From Shinella yambaruensis (GTDB lineage: Bacteria > Pseudomonadota > Alphaproteobacteria > Rhizobiales > Rhizobiaceae): a stretch of 64,000 nucleotides of DNA. The notes beneath the pieces are model-generated. The model made no database searches. It was not told the origin of the DNA and was given only the letters and a program-made list of their open reading frames with translations. The stretch spans positions 1 to 64,000 of the forward strand of contig NZ_JALJCK010000009.1 in the NCBI RefSeq assembly GCF_022899355.1. The letters are read 5' to 3'. A program made the position numbers and the translations under genes. Of the stretch, positions 45,201-53,693 are shown one piece after another (within the stretch, counting starts at the first letter, position 1; every line of letters begins with the position of its first letter).

Positions 45201-45372
45201 TGTCGACGAGGCGCGTATAGACCTCGCGCGCCAAGAGGCGCAGAGGCAGGCCGATCACGCCCGTCTCATGTGCCACCATGCGCTCGATTGCGTAGTGGGT
45301 CTTGCCCGTATTGGTCGGGCCGAGCACCGCGGTGACCCCGCGGCCGCTCAAGATCATGGGTGCTTGCGACAA
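42298..45372 (-). CDS. SUV3-like RNA/DNA helicase with long disordered tail
   Basis: A 1024-residue superfamily 2 helicase. Walker A is GPTNTGKT (residues 18-25), motif II is DEVQ (100-103), and the motifs GVIGLPLRLLARE and GRAGRHLRDGTFGVTG support the SUV3/mitochondrial-type helicase. The core ends near residue 815. The rest is low complexity: an acidic Ala/Glu/Pro stretch (about 818-900), a short KPVLLWRPG motif, then an Arg/Gly/Asp-rich stretch (910-990) and a conserved DPDSPFAKLAALKEQLKK C terminus. Co-transcribed with the S4-domain gene. Confidence 0.9.
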   Translation of the reverse strand: MSQAPMILSGRGVTAVLGPTNTGKTHYAIERMVAHETGVIGLPLRLLAREVYTRLVDKVGPHNVALVTGEEKITPHMARYSVCTVEAMPRETRASFVAIDEVQLAGDLERGHIFTDRVLHLRGRDETLLLGAATMKPILEQLLPGLNVVERPRLSQLFYSGSKKITRLPQRTAIVAFSADEVYAIAELIRRQRGGAAVVLGALSPRTRNAQVALYQEGDVEYLVATDAIGMGLNLDVDHVAFAQDRKFDGYQFRNLNPAELAQIAGRAGRHLRDGTFGVTGRVDPFDDELVKRIETHQFDPVRVLQWRTTRFDYSSLSALRHSLDAPPPISGLTRALPAVDQQALEHLSRYPDVRDLATTPERVEKLWEACALPDYRRIAPAQHADLISTLYADLIKRGAVNEDFMADQVRRADRTDGEIDTLSARIAQIRTWTYVSNRPGWLADPTHWQEKTREIEDRLSDALHERLTKRFVDRRTSVLMKRLRENAMLEAEISVNGDVFVEGHHVGQLAGFRFTLASGTEGPDAKAVQAAAQKALALEFEARAARLHAAGNGDLALGSDGTVRWLGDPVARLTASDHVMRPRVILLSDEQLTGNARDHVAARIERFVNHHIATVLKPLDDLSRAEDLQGLAKGLAFQLVENLGVLFRRDVAEDVKSLDQEARASIRKHGIRFGAYHIFMPALLKPAPAELITLLWALKNDGLDKPGYGDLIPVLAAGRTSVVTDPSFERAFYKLAGFRFLGKRAVRIDILERLADLIRPLLQWKPGTPRPEGAYDGRRFMATTAMLSILGATPDDMEEILKGLGYRADSVKAEEVAAHLAAATPAPADAAAAAPAETNTEVSDEHDADAAEGESEAPAVAAEASAAPAEAPATEAAETAEAPAAAEAAAEGEPAEAKPVLLWRPGSRHDNQRQGHRHGGERQGDRQGQGARRGGERHRGQPAGERGERRDGGRGRPDQAKGRDGKPQGGNRPDRNEHRPDRNDRGGKPQQAKFEARPPRKEKPIDPDSPFAKLAALKEQLKK

Positions 45373-45741
45373 GTCACGCCCCGGCAGGTTTCAATTTCCG
45401 CCGGACGCATCCGGCAGGCAACAGATGCCCATCGGGAGGCCCGATGGCAAGGGGCAAGACGAAGGACGCGGCTTTTCTCCAGGGTCGGACGGTACCCGGA
45501 ACAGTCTGCGAACGAATCGGAGACGAATCACTGACTCGGGCGGATTCAGGGTTTGTTCACCACAAGGGATTGACGGGATTCGGGCGGGTCGACACGAAAT
45601 GCTGAATCGCGCCAGGGACTAAGCGCGGGGGAGCTTGCAGCCTTCGGGCCTTTCGGACACCGCGGCGGTTTCTTTTCGCGCCGATGTCGGCCCGTCCTTC
45701 GCCCGGGCGTCTTTCGGGGTATGCAAATGGAGGCAAGCCGA
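45373..45741. other. 369-base intergenic region
   Basis: The gap lies between the divergent helicase and GST genes and should hold both promoters. I see no clear palindrome, terminator or gene. Short frames in it show no family likeness. Confidence 0.5.
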
Positions 45742-46380
45742 ATGAAGATCTATTTCAGCCGCAACCCCAATCCCCGCGTGGCGGTCGCAGCCGCGCGCTT
45801 TTTGAAGGCAGACGTCGAATTCGCGTTCGCAGCGCCGCTGGCGGCGGGTCAGGCGGAGCGCTACAGGCCGCTGAACCCGAACCTGTTGCTGCCGATTCTC
45901 GAGCTTCCGGGCCGGACGCTCTGGGAAAGCGACGCCATCGTCTGCTGGCTCTCCCGAAACGCCCGTTCGAATTTCTGGCGCACCGACGATGACGAGCCGG
46001 ACATGATCCGCTGGATCAGCTGGGCGAAGGAAAATTTCGTCAAGGCATGCGACATCGTGCAATGGGAACGCGGGACCAAACCGCGCTACGGCATCGGCGC
46101 CTGCGACGAGCAGATGGTCGCGGAAGGACTTCGGCAGTTTCACAAGGCCGCGCGCATCCTGGAAAGCGAACTGTCAAACCGCGCGTGGCTCGTTGGCGAC
46201 ACCGTCTCGTTCGCGGATTTCCGGATGGCGACCTTCCTGCCCTACAACGACGTCGCCCGGCTGCCGCTTGACGAATATCCGGCGATACAGGATTGGAACG
46301 AACGGCTTGAACGGATCGATGCGTGGCGCGAGCCCTTCGCGGGACTGACCGCACCTGACCTGCCGCCGTTGCCCAGCTGA
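45742..46380 (+). CDS. Glutathione S-transferase family protein
   Basis: A 212-residue GST. The N-terminal domain has KIYFSRNPNPRVAVAAARFL and NPNLLLPILELPGRTLWESDAIVCWL (the latter holding the glutathione-binding cis-proline and ESDA region). The helical C-terminal domain follows with SNRAWLVGDTVSFADFRMATF. The ATG of MKIYFSR follows GGAGG by eight bases; an ATG seven codons earlier lacks such a site. Divergent from the helicase gene; function unknown. Confidence 0.9.
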   Translation: MKIYFSRNPNPRVAVAAARFLKADVEFAFAAPLAAGQAERYRPLNPNLLLPILELPGRTLWESDAIVCWLSRNARSNFWRTDDDEPDMIRWISWAKENFVKACDIVQWERGTKPRYGIGACDEQMVAEGLRQFHKAARILESELSNRAWLVGDTVSFADFRMATFLPYNDVARLPLDEYPAIQDWNERLERIDAWREPFAGLTAPDLPPLPS

Positions 46381-46412
46381 AATGACGTGCCCGCAGCTGT
46401 CTGTCCGTTCTG

Positions 46413-46994
46413 TCAAACCGGATGGTCGCGCAGGTCCGCGCCGTCCCAGCCGCCGCCTGCCTCGTAGAGCGGGAAAACCTCTTCCGTAAGGTACGGCCCC
46501 CCGCCGACCGATTCCTTCGAGGACATCAGCACGAAGCGGTTCACCGTGAAGGGGGCTGTGTGGAAATTGCCGCGGCCGGAAAGGTAGTGGGCGACGTCCT
46601 CGGTGCGGGCATTGCGCAGGCGGGCGAGCGTGACGTGGGGCGTGAACTTTCGCGGATCGGCGGGAAGGCCGAGGCGCTGGCAGATGCGCTCGATTTCGCC
46701 CTGGAGGGCGTACATTTCCGGCGCCTGCGTCACGCCGGCGAAGACGGAATGCGGCTTCTTCGAGCCGAAGGAGCCCATGCCCGACAGGGCCAGCTGGAAT
46801 TCCGGGCGCTCGATGCGGTCGAGCTTGTCGACCACCTCGTCGGCGGTGCGGCCGTCGATATCGCCGATGAAACGCAAGGTAATATGGAAGTTCTCGACAT
46901 CGATCCAGCGGGCTCCGGGAAGTCCGCCTCTCAGCAAGGAGAGGCTCATGGCAGCATTGCGCGGCACTTCGAGGGCGACGAAAAGTCTCGGCAT
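46413..46994 (-). CDS. thpR: RNA 2',3'-cyclic phosphodiesterase
   Basis: A 193-residue member of the 2H phosphoesterase family (ThpR/LigT). The two HxTx signatures are H37-I-T39 in FHITLRFIG and H120-V-T122 in FTPHVTLARL, at the spacing expected for the family. It hydrolyses 2',3'-cyclic phosphodiesters at RNA ends and ligates tRNA halves in vitro. Single gene convergent with the GST. Confidence 0.92.
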   Translation of the reverse strand: MPRLFVALEVPRNAAMSLSLLRGGLPGARWIDVENFHITLRFIGDIDGRTADEVVDKLDRIERPEFQLALSGMGSFGSKKPHSVFAGVTQAPEMYALQGEIERICQRLGLPADPRKFTPHVTLARLRNARTEDVAHYLSGRGNFHTAPFTVNRFVLMSSKESVGGGPYLTEEVFPLYEAGGGWDGADLRDHPV

Positions 46995-47076
46995 GGCGAC
47001 TTCTCCCTGCTGGAATGTACTGTCAGCGAATCACGCAATGGATTTTTGCGCAACCCTTATTTCGCACCCGCGAAAA

Positions 47077-47721
47077 CTACTCCTTCGCCGGTATCGATTT
47101 GATGAACGCTTCGGCGGCCGGAAGGATCGTCGCGACCATCACGTCCACCCCCTCGGAATTCGGATGCATGCCATCCTCCAATTGCAGGTTCGCCTTGGTG
47201 ACGACCCCGTCGAGGAAGAACGGATAGAGCGCGACACCGTGCTTTTCCGCCATGCGCTGGTAGATGCCGTTGAAGCGCTCGCCGTAGTCGGGGCCCATGT
47301 TCGGCGGGGCCAGCATGCCGGCAAGCAGCACCGCGATGCCGCGCTCCTTGAGGCGCGTCAGCATGGCGTCGAGGTTCTTCTCCGTCTGTTCCGGCGGAAT
47401 GCCGCGCAGCGCGTCGTTGGCGCCGAGTTCCAGAATCACGCCCTGCGTGCCCTCGGGGATCGACCAGTCGAGCCGGGCAAGACCGCCGGAGCTCGTGTCG
47501 CCGGAAACGCCGGCATTGGCGATCTCGACCTCGTAGCCCTTTTCGCGCAGCGCCTTCTCCAGCTTCACCGGAAAGGCGTCCGTCGCGGGCAGCTGGTAGC
47601 CGGCCATCAGGCTGTCGCCGAAGCCGACGAGCTTCACGGGCTCCGCCCGGGCGGCATTCACGGATAACAAAGCTGTGATTGCAAGTGAGGCGAAAAATCC
47701 AAGCGCCGCTTTAAACGACAT
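47077..47721 (-). CDS. GDSL-type esterase/arylesterase (TesA-like)
   Basis: A 214-residue SGNH hydrolase with a signal peptide (MSFKAALGFFASLAITALLSVNAARA), so it acts in the periplasm. The nucleophile is S37 in FGDSLMAGYQ, block III is GANDALRG and the Asp/His pair is in DGMHPNSEG near the C terminus. TesA homologues are acyl-CoA thioesterase/protease I/lysophospholipase. It is divergent from the ABC/FtsX pair, an arrangement also found around tesA-ybbAP in Escherichia coli. Confidence 0.92.
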   Translation of the reverse strand: MSFKAALGFFASLAITALLSVNAARAEPVKLVGFGDSLMAGYQLPATDAFPVKLEKALREKGYEVEIANAGVSGDTSSGGLARLDWSIPEGTQGVILELGANDALRGIPPEQTEKNLDAMLTRLKERGIAVLLAGMLAPPNMGPDYGERFNGIYQRMAEKHGVALYPFFLDGVVTKANLQLEDGMHPNSEGVDVMVATILPAAEAFIKSIPAKE

Positions 47722-47780
47722 GTCGCTGATCCTAGATTGCTGGCATTCCAGTTGCTTCAAGACATATAGGGCAGAATTCC

Positions 47781-48497
47781 TTGGCCAAAACCATCATCGA
47801 TCTCAAAAAAGCCGATCTCACCCTCGGCCGGGCGGCCGCCTCCGTTCATGTGCTGAAGGGAATCGACCTTTCGATCGAGGGGGGTGAATCGGTCGGCATC
47901 GTCGGCCCGTCCGGCTCCGGCAAATCGACGCTCCTGATGGTGCTGGCGGGGCTCGAACGGCTGGACAGCGGCGAGATCCATATCGACGGCGCGGGCCTGC
48001 ACGGCATGACCGAGGACCAGGTGGCCGATTTCCGAGGCCGCAATATCGGCATCGTCTTCCAGTCCTTCCACCTCATTCCCAACATGACGGCACTGGAAAA
48101 CGTCGCGGTGCCGCTGGAGCTCGCCAATGTGCGGGACGCCTTCGAGATCGCCCGCCGGGAATTGACGGCGGTCGGCCTCGGCGAGCGCCTGTCGCATTAT
48201 CCCGGCCAGCTTTCGGGCGGCGAACAGCAGCGCGTGGCGATCGCCCGGGCGCTCGCCCCCTCGCCGAAACTGCTGATCGCCGATGAGCCGACCGGCAACC
48301 TCGACACCGAGACCGGCCGGCAGATCGCCGATCTTCTCTTCGCAAAGCAAGCCGAGCGCGGCATGACGCTGGTGCTGGTCACGCATGATCCCTCGCTCGC
48401 CGCCCGGTGCAGCCGGCAGGTCGCCATGCGCTCCGGCGAGATCGTTTCCGGCGCGGCGCCGATCAAGGCGACGCTGGCCGAGGCGGTGCCCGCATGA
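47781..48497 (+). CDS. ABC transporter ATP-binding protein (YbbA/LolD-like)
   Basis: A 238-residue ABC ATPase with GPSGSGKST Walker A, LSGGEQQRVAIARAL signature and Walker B ending LLIADEPTGNLD. It belongs to the MacB/LolD group of ATPases that pair with FtsX-type permeases. The start is a TTG supported by codon usage and by the next gene overlapping by four bases. With the downstream permease and the divergent TesA-like gene it forms the ybbA-ybbP-tesA type cluster. Its substrate is unknown. Confidence 0.9.
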   Translation: MAKTIIDLKKADLTLGRAAASVHVLKGIDLSIEGGESVGIVGPSGSGKSTLLMVLAGLERLDSGEIHIDGAGLHGMTEDQVADFRGRNIGIVFQSFHLIPNMTALENVAVPLELANVRDAFEIARRELTAVGLGERLSHYPGQLSGGEQQRVAIARALAPSPKLLIADEPTGNLDTETGRQIADLLFAKQAERGMTLVLVTHDPSLAARCSRQVAMRSGEIVSGAAPIKATLAEAVPA

Positions 48498-51046
48498 GGA
48501 TCGGCACGGTCCTGAGACAGTTTCCTCTGGCGCTTCGCCTGGCGCTGCGCGAAATGCGCGGGGGCCTCAAGGGGTTCTACATCTTCCTCGCCTGCATCGC
48601 GCTCGGAACGGCGGCGATCGCGGGCGTCAACTCGGTGTCGAGCGCCATCACGCAGGCGATCGCCTCGCAGGGGCAGACCCTGCTTGCCGGCGACGTGCGC
48701 TTCGAATTCAACAACCGCTTCGCGACCCCGGAAGAGCTGAAGCACTTCCGGGGGCTGGGCGATGTTTCCCTCTCCTCAAGCCTGCGCTCCATGGCGCGCC
48801 TGCCCGACGGGTCCGACCAGACGCTGGTCGAGGCGAAAGGCGTCGACGGCGCCTATCCGCTCTACGGCACGCTGGAGACCAGCCCGCAGCAGCCGTCCGC
48901 CGCGCTCTTCGCCAGGGAGGGCGAGAGCTACGGCGCGGTCGTCGCGCCGCTGCTGCTCGACCGTCTCGGCATTGCCGTCGGCGACGAGATCCTGCTCGGC
49001 ACCGCCCGGCTGAAGGTGACGGCGACGCTGGTGCGCGAGCCGGACGCCGTTTCGGAAGGTTTCGGCTTCGCGCCGCGGCTGATGATCTCGGAAGAGGCCA
49101 TGCAGGCGAGCGGTCTCGTGCAGACCGGCAGCCTCGTGGAGAACGCCTATCGCATCCGGCTCGCCGATGCCGGCATGTCGCTGTCGAAGGTGCGGGCGGA
49201 CGCCACGAAAGCCTTCCCGCAGGCCGGCTGGTCGATCCGCACCTCCAACAGCGCGGCGCCTTCGCTGACCAACAATATCACGCGCTTCTCGCAGTTCCTG
49301 ACGCTGGTCGGCCTGACGGCGCTGATCGTCGGCGGCGTCGGCGTCGCCAATGCGGTGCGCGCCTATCTCGATTCCAAGCGCTCCGTCATCGCCACCTTCA
49401 AGTGCCTCGGCGCGCCGGCCTCGCTGGTGGCGCTGGTCTATCTTGTGCAGATCGCGCTGATCGCCGCGGTCGGCATCCTGATCGGCCTCGTGGCGGGCGC
49501 GCTGATGCCCGTGGTGGCGATGGGCTTCCTCGACGGCGTGCTGCCGGTGCCGGCGGAGGCGACGATCTATCCCCCGGCCCTGTTGCTTGCCGCCGTCTTC
49601 GGCCTCCTGACGGCGCTGGCCTTTGCCATCATGCCGCTCGGCCATGCCCGCGAGGTGCCGGCGACGGCGCTCTTCCGCGAGCAGGGTTTCGAGGCCGGCC
49701 GCCTGCCGAGCTGGCCCTATGTCGCGGGCGCGGTGCTGCTTCTTGCGGCGCTGGCCGGGCTTGCCATCGCCACGGCCTATGATCGCTACATCGCCGTCGT
49801 CTTCCTCGGGGCGATCGCCTTCGCCTTCGTCGTGTTGCGCGTCGTCGCCATGCTGATCACCGCGGTCGCGAAACGCAGCCCGCGCGTCAATTCGCCCGCC
49901 TTGCGGCTGGCGGTCGGCAATATCCACCGGCCGGGCGCGCTTACCGCGTCCGTCGTGCTGTCGCTCGGCCTCGGCCTTGCGCTTCTCGTCACGCTGACGC
50001 TGATCGACGGCAACCTGCGCCGGGAGCTCACCGGCAACCTGCCGGAACGGGCGCCGAACTTCTTCTTCGTCGATATCCAGGGCAGCGAGATCGACGGGTT
50101 CCGCACCGTGCTGCAGGCGAACATGCCCGACGGCAAGATCATCGAGGTGCCCATGCTGCGCGGCCGCGTCATGGAGCTGAACGGTGTCGAGGTCTCGAAG
50201 GTCAAGGTGCCGCCGGAGGGGCAATGGGTGCTGCGCGGCGACCGCGGTATCACCTATGCCAAGCGCACGCCGGAGAATTCCACGCTTGCCGAGGGCGAAT
50301 GGTGGCCGGAGGATTATTCCGGCGAGCCGCTCGTCTCCTTCGCCGCCGAGGAGGGCCGCGAGCTCGGCCTCAAGATCGGCGACAGCGTGACGGTCAACGT
50401 GCTCGGCCGCAACATCACGGCGCGCATCGCGAACTTCCGCAATGTCGAATGGGAATCGCTGTCGATCAACTTCGTCATGGTCTTCTCGCCGAACACCTTT
50501 GCCGGCGCGCCGCATGCGTGGCTGGCGACGGTGATCGACCCGCAGGCGACGGCCGGGCAGGAGGCGGCGACCTTGAAGGCCGTCACCAATGCCTTCCCCA
50601 CGATCACCAGCGTGCGCGTCAAGGATGCGCTCGACGTGGTCAACGAACTGGTCGGGCAGCTCGCCACCGCCATCCGGGCGGCGGCTGCCGTCGCGCTCAT
50701 CGCCTCGATCCTCGTGCTCGCCGGGGCGCTCGCCGCCGGCAACCGGGCGCGCGTGCACGATGCGGTGGTCCTCAAGACGCTGGGTGCGACGCGCGCCACG
50801 CTGATCCGCGCCTTCAGCTACGAATATCTGATGCTCGGGCTGGCGACGGCGGTCTTCGCGCTCTTCGCCGGCGGGGTGGCGGCCTGGTTCGTTGTGAGCC
50901 GCATCATGACGCTGCCGTCGAGCTTCCTGCCGGACGTGGCCGTCATGACGGTCGTAACGGCGCTCGTCATGACCGTCGGCATCGGCCTTGCCGGGACCTG
51001 GCGCATCCTGGGGCAGAAGGCCGCGCCCGTGCTGCGCGAGCTCTGA
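48494..51046 (+). CDS. FtsX-family ABC permease (YbbP-like)
   Basis: An 850-residue permease with an N-terminal anchor, two FtsX domains separated by large periplasmic regions and four or more membrane helices per half. The repeated pattern LVGLTALIVGGVGVANAVRAYL and AVALIASILVLAGALAAGNRARVHDAVVLK is typical of the duplicated FtsX fold. The ATG overlaps the ATPase stop. The cluster with a TesA-like protein suggests a role in exporting or handling lipids or fatty acids, as inferred for ybbAP. Antisense frames through this gene are shadows. Confidence 0.9.
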   Translation: MRIGTVLRQFPLALRLALREMRGGLKGFYIFLACIALGTAAIAGVNSVSSAITQAIASQGQTLLAGDVRFEFNNRFATPEELKHFRGLGDVSLSSSLRSMARLPDGSDQTLVEAKGVDGAYPLYGTLETSPQQPSAALFAREGESYGAVVAPLLLDRLGIAVGDEILLGTARLKVTATLVREPDAVSEGFGFAPRLMISEEAMQASGLVQTGSLVENAYRIRLADAGMSLSKVRADATKAFPQAGWSIRTSNSAAPSLTNNITRFSQFLTLVGLTALIVGGVGVANAVRAYLDSKRSVIATFKCLGAPASLVALVYLVQIALIAAVGILIGLVAGALMPVVAMGFLDGVLPVPAEATIYPPALLLAAVFGLLTALAFAIMPLGHAREVPATALFREQGFEAGRLPSWPYVAGAVLLLAALAGLAIATAYDRYIAVVFLGAIAFAFVVLRVVAMLITAVAKRSPRVNSPALRLAVGNIHRPGALTASVVLSLGLGLALLVTLTLIDGNLRRELTGNLPERAPNFFFVDIQGSEIDGFRTVLQANMPDGKIIEVPMLRGRVMELNGVEVSKVKVPPEGQWVLRGDRGITYAKRTPENSTLAEGEWWPEDYSGEPLVSFAAEEGRELGLKIGDSVTVNVLGRNITARIANFRNVEWESLSINFVMVFSPNTFAGAPHAWLATVIDPQATAGQEAATLKAVTNAFPTITSVRVKDALDVVNELVGQLATAIRAAAAVALIASILVLAGALAAGNRARVHDAVVLKTLGATRATLIRAFSYEYLMLGLATAVFALFAGGVAAWFVVSRIMTLPSSFLPDVAVMTVVTALVMTVGIGLAGTWRILGQKAAPVLREL

Positions 51047-51227
51047 CATCGGCAGGATCCGGGCTCCCGCAGGGCGCGCGGGTCTTGTACGAGACACAAT
51101 TCATGCGCATATTGAGTGCAGGCAAGCTGGAGCCCCGCAGCGGCTGCCCGGATCCCTTGCGCCGGACCCTCGGCGAATAAACGGGAACCCGACACCGTCA
51201 CCACAGGGGGCTTTACGAGAGGAAAAC

Positions 51228-51971
51228 ATGGCTGATCTCCGCAACTACCAGACCCGAACGGCCAATGCCGGCGCTCAGGCCGGTGCCGTCATCGACGAGG
51301 GCCTGCGCGCCTATATGCTCCGGGTCTACAACCTGATGGCCCTGGGTCTCGCGATCACCGGTGTCGTGGCGTATTTCGCCTCGCAGGCCGCCTTTGCCGG
51401 TGGCCAGCTCACGAGCTTCGGTTATGCGATCTATGTGAGCCCGCTGAAGTGGGTCGTGATGCTCGCCCCGCTGGCGCTGGTCTTCTTCCTGAGCTTCCGC
51501 ATCCATACGATGAGCGTTTCGGCCGCGCAGACGACCTTTTGGGTCTATGCCGGCCTGATGGGCCTGTCGCTGTCGTCGATCTTCCTGATCTACACGGGCG
51601 CCAGCATCGCGCAGACCTTCTTCGTCTCCGCCGCCGCCTTCGGCGCGCTGTCGCTGTTCGGCTACACGACGAAGCGGGACCTGTCCGCGATCGGCTCGTT
51701 CCTGATCATGGGCCTGTTCGGCCTGATCATCGCCTCGCTCGTCAACCTGTTCCTGCAGTCCTCGGCGCTCGACTTCGCGATCTCCGCGATCGGCGTCCTG
51801 GTCTTCGCAGGCCTGACGGCCTGGGACACGCAGAAGATCAAGGAAATGTATTTTGAAGCCGACGACGTCGCCGTGGCCGGCCGCAAGGCCATCATGGGTG
51901 CGCTGACGCTCTACCTCGACTTCATCAACCTCTTCCTGTTCCTGCTGCGCTTCCTCGGCAACCGCGAGTAA
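51228..51971 (+). CDS. Bax inhibitor-1 family membrane protein
   Basis: A 247-residue seven-helix protein of the BI-1/YccA family. After a soluble N terminus (MADLRNYQTRTANAG) come LRVYNLMALGLAITGVVAYF, then helices ending with IGVLVFAGLTAWDTQKIKEM and LTLYLDFINLFLFLLRFLGNRE, which carries the conserved aspartates of the pH-sensing pair. GAGAGGAAAAC precedes the ATG. Bacterial members form calcium-leak channels or interact with FtsH. Followed by a hairpin. Confidence 0.93.
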   Translation: MADLRNYQTRTANAGAQAGAVIDEGLRAYMLRVYNLMALGLAITGVVAYFASQAAFAGGQLTSFGYAIYVSPLKWVVMLAPLALVFFLSFRIHTMSVSAAQTTFWVYAGLMGLSLSSIFLIYTGASIAQTFFVSAAAFGALSLFGYTTKRDLSAIGSFLIMGLFGLIIASLVNLFLQSSALDFAISAIGVLVFAGLTAWDTQKIKEMYFEADDVAVAGRKAIMGALTLYLDFINLFLFLLRFLGNRE

Positions 51972-52003
51972 CGCCAAGCCGGATGGATGGCTGAATGAAA
52001 GAA

Positions 52004-52023
52004 CCCCGCCGGAGACGGCGGGG
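52004..52023 (+). terminator. Terminator of the BI-1 gene
   Basis: CCCCGCC-ggagac-GGCGGGG is a perfect 7-bp stem 32 bases after the stop, followed by the moderately T-rich TCTCACTT. Confidence 0.65.
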
Positions 52024-52064
52024 TCTCACTTCGAAGAGAGACAGTCCGCCAAACCTCTCCTCCG

Positions 52065-52142
52065 CCATGGTCGGGCTTGACCCGACCATCCACGATCCAG
52101 GGCACGCCGGTGGATTCTCGGCTCAAGGCCGAAGATGACGTC
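52065..52142. repeat. Intergenic double-palindrome repeat, copy 2
   Basis: CATGGTCGGGCTTGACCCGACCAT forms the first hairpin arm and TTCTCGGCTCAAGGCCGAAGA the second, joined by ccacgatccagggcacgccggtgga. The layout matches copies at 22325, 57481 and 63338. It lies between the BI-1 and M48 genes. Confidence 0.7.
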
Positions 52143-52170
52143 GGGGGTGAGGCGAGGTTCGTCAACAAAC

Positions 52171-52207
52171 AGAAACCCCGCCGTTTCCGGCGGGGTTTCT
52201 GTTTGGC
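52171..52207. terminator. Bidirectional terminator downstream of the M48 protease gene
   Basis: AGAAACCCCGCC-gtttcc-GGCGGGGTTTCT is a perfect 12-bp stem with T-rich flanks on both strands (TTTCTGTTTGG on plus, TTTCTGTTTG on minus), 15 bases after the M48 stop. Confidence 0.88.
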
Positions 52208-52214
52208 AAGATGC

Positions 52215-53693
52215 CTATTCGCTGATGATCTTGAACTTTTCGCCGGGGCGGACGGTGCTTGCCGCCGTCATCGCGTTGATCAGGCGGAAGAGGTCGAGCT
52301 TGCGGTCCGTGCCCATCATCCGCCCGGCGAGCGAGGCGACGGTGTCGCCTGCCCGCGCCGTGACGACGCGCACGCGCAGCGGCTTCAGCGAGGCGACTTC
52401 GGGCGGCGTCAGCTTGCGGAACGAGGCCCTGAGGATCGCCGCGGTCGGCTCCAGCGCCTTCGAGCCCACCGGTACCGCGGTCAGGAAGCGGTAGATCTGG
52501 TTGTCGATGCGCACGACCGTGACGTCGAATTCCCAGCGGTCGGCCGCCGCCTTGGCCGTCGCCGCCTCCAGCCCGTTGATCGTGATGGGCTGGATCGTCT
52601 CCGGCCGAAGGCCGGTCACCCAGCCGCTCGAAATATAATTGACGAGGTTCTGCTTGCGGCTGTCGGCGACGCCGTCGAAGCGGATCGCGACATCCCCGGG
52701 ACCCGTCGCCAGCACCGCATCAGCCTTGTTGTCGATCTGGAAGCCGGCCGGCACGTCGAAGCGGATGCCGAGCTTGCCGTGCAGGAAGGTCTGGCCGCGC
52801 ACATAGCCCTCTTCCGGCGCATCGCCGTAGAGCAGGCCGTCGATGCCGGCGAGGTAATAGTCGCGGCCGCGGTCGCCGATAGAGCCTTCCGCGCCGAAGG
52901 CCCGGGCATGCAGGCGCGCCAGCTCCACGCGCTGCGGCGCGTTCGGGTGGCTCGACAGGAAGTCGAGGCTCTGGTCGGAATCGGGATCGACGGCGGTGAA
53001 GCGGGCATAGGCCGCCATGGAATCGAGGAAGCGCGCGGCGGCATAGGGATCGTAGCCCGCTTCGCCAAGCATGCGCACGCCGATGACGTCCGCCTGGAGT
53101 TCCTGGTTGCGCGAGAAGGCGGCCAGGCGCAGCTTTCCGCGCGCCAGGGCCTGCTTGCCGGCGATGTTGCTGGAAAGCACCTCGGCCACGACGCGGCTGG
53201 CGATGACCTCGGCCTCTTCCTTCTTCTGGCGCTCGATGCCGTGGTTGGCGGTGACGTGCGCCATTTCGTGCGAGAGCACGGCGGCGACCTCCGAGGCGTC
53301 GTTGGCGAGCGCCAGCAGGCCGCGGGTGACGTAGAGATAGCCGCCCGGCAGCGCGAAGGCGTTGATCGCGGGAGAATTCAGGATGGTGATGCGGTAGGAC
53401 TGATTCGGGTTTTCCGAAACGAGCGTCAGCGCGCCGGCAATGCGGGCGACGAGCCGCTCGGTCTTGGCGTCCTTGTATTCGCCGCCGTAGCTTGCGACGA
53501 TGCGCGGGTGCTCGCGGGCGCCCATCTGGGCGCGCGGGTCGTTCTTCTGCACCTCTTCGACGATCTGCGGATTGGATGAGGGCGAGATCGTCGGCTCATA
53601 GGTCTGCTCGATGATCGACTGGCAGCCTGACAGCAGCGTGCCGGCAAGCATCAACGCCGCAAGGGGCTTCAAAACCCCGCGTCCGCATACCAT
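52215..53693 (-). CDS. M48 family lipoprotein metalloprotease with LysM-like tail
   Basis: A 492-residue exported lipoprotein. The signal peptide MVCGRGVLKPLAALMLAGTLLSGC ends in the lipobox LLSGC. The zinc motif HEMAH is at residues 142-146, and the third ligand probably lies in RNQELQADVIGVR. The C-terminal RAGDTVASLAGRMMGTDRKLD resembles a LysM domain. This is the BepA/YfgC-like group that maintains outer membrane protein quality. Start at the ATG after AGGAAG; an ATG nine codons upstream is the alternative. Confidence 0.9.
   Translation of the reverse strand: MVCGRGVLKPLAALMLAGTLLSGCQSIIEQTYEPTISPSSNPQIVEEVQKNDPRAQMGAREHPRIVASYGGEYKDAKTERLVARIAGALTLVSENPNQSYRITILNSPAINAFALPGGYLYVTRGLLALANDASEVAAVLSHEMAHVTANHGIERQKKEEAEVIASRVVAEVLSSNIAGKQALARGKLRLAAFSRNQELQADVIGVRMLGEAGYDPYAAARFLDSMAAYARFTAVDPDSDQSLDFLSSHPNAPQRVELARLHARAFGAEGSIGDRGRDYYLAGIDGLLYGDAPEEGYVRGQTFLHGKLGIRFDVPAGFQIDNKADAVLATGPGDVAIRFDGVADSRKQNLVNYISSGWVTGLRPETIQPITINGLEAATAKAAADRWEFDVTVVRIDNQIYRFLTAVPVGSKALEPTAAILRASFRKLTPPEVASLKPLRVRVVTARAGDTVASLAGRMMGTDRKLDLFRLINAMTAASTVRPGEKFKIISE

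Noticed and set aside
48776-51097. 773-codon open frame on the minus strand
   Set aside because: Lies fully antisense to the FtsX-family permease, is dominated by Arg, Gly, His, Asp and Glu, and has no family likeness. It reflects GC-rich codon usage.
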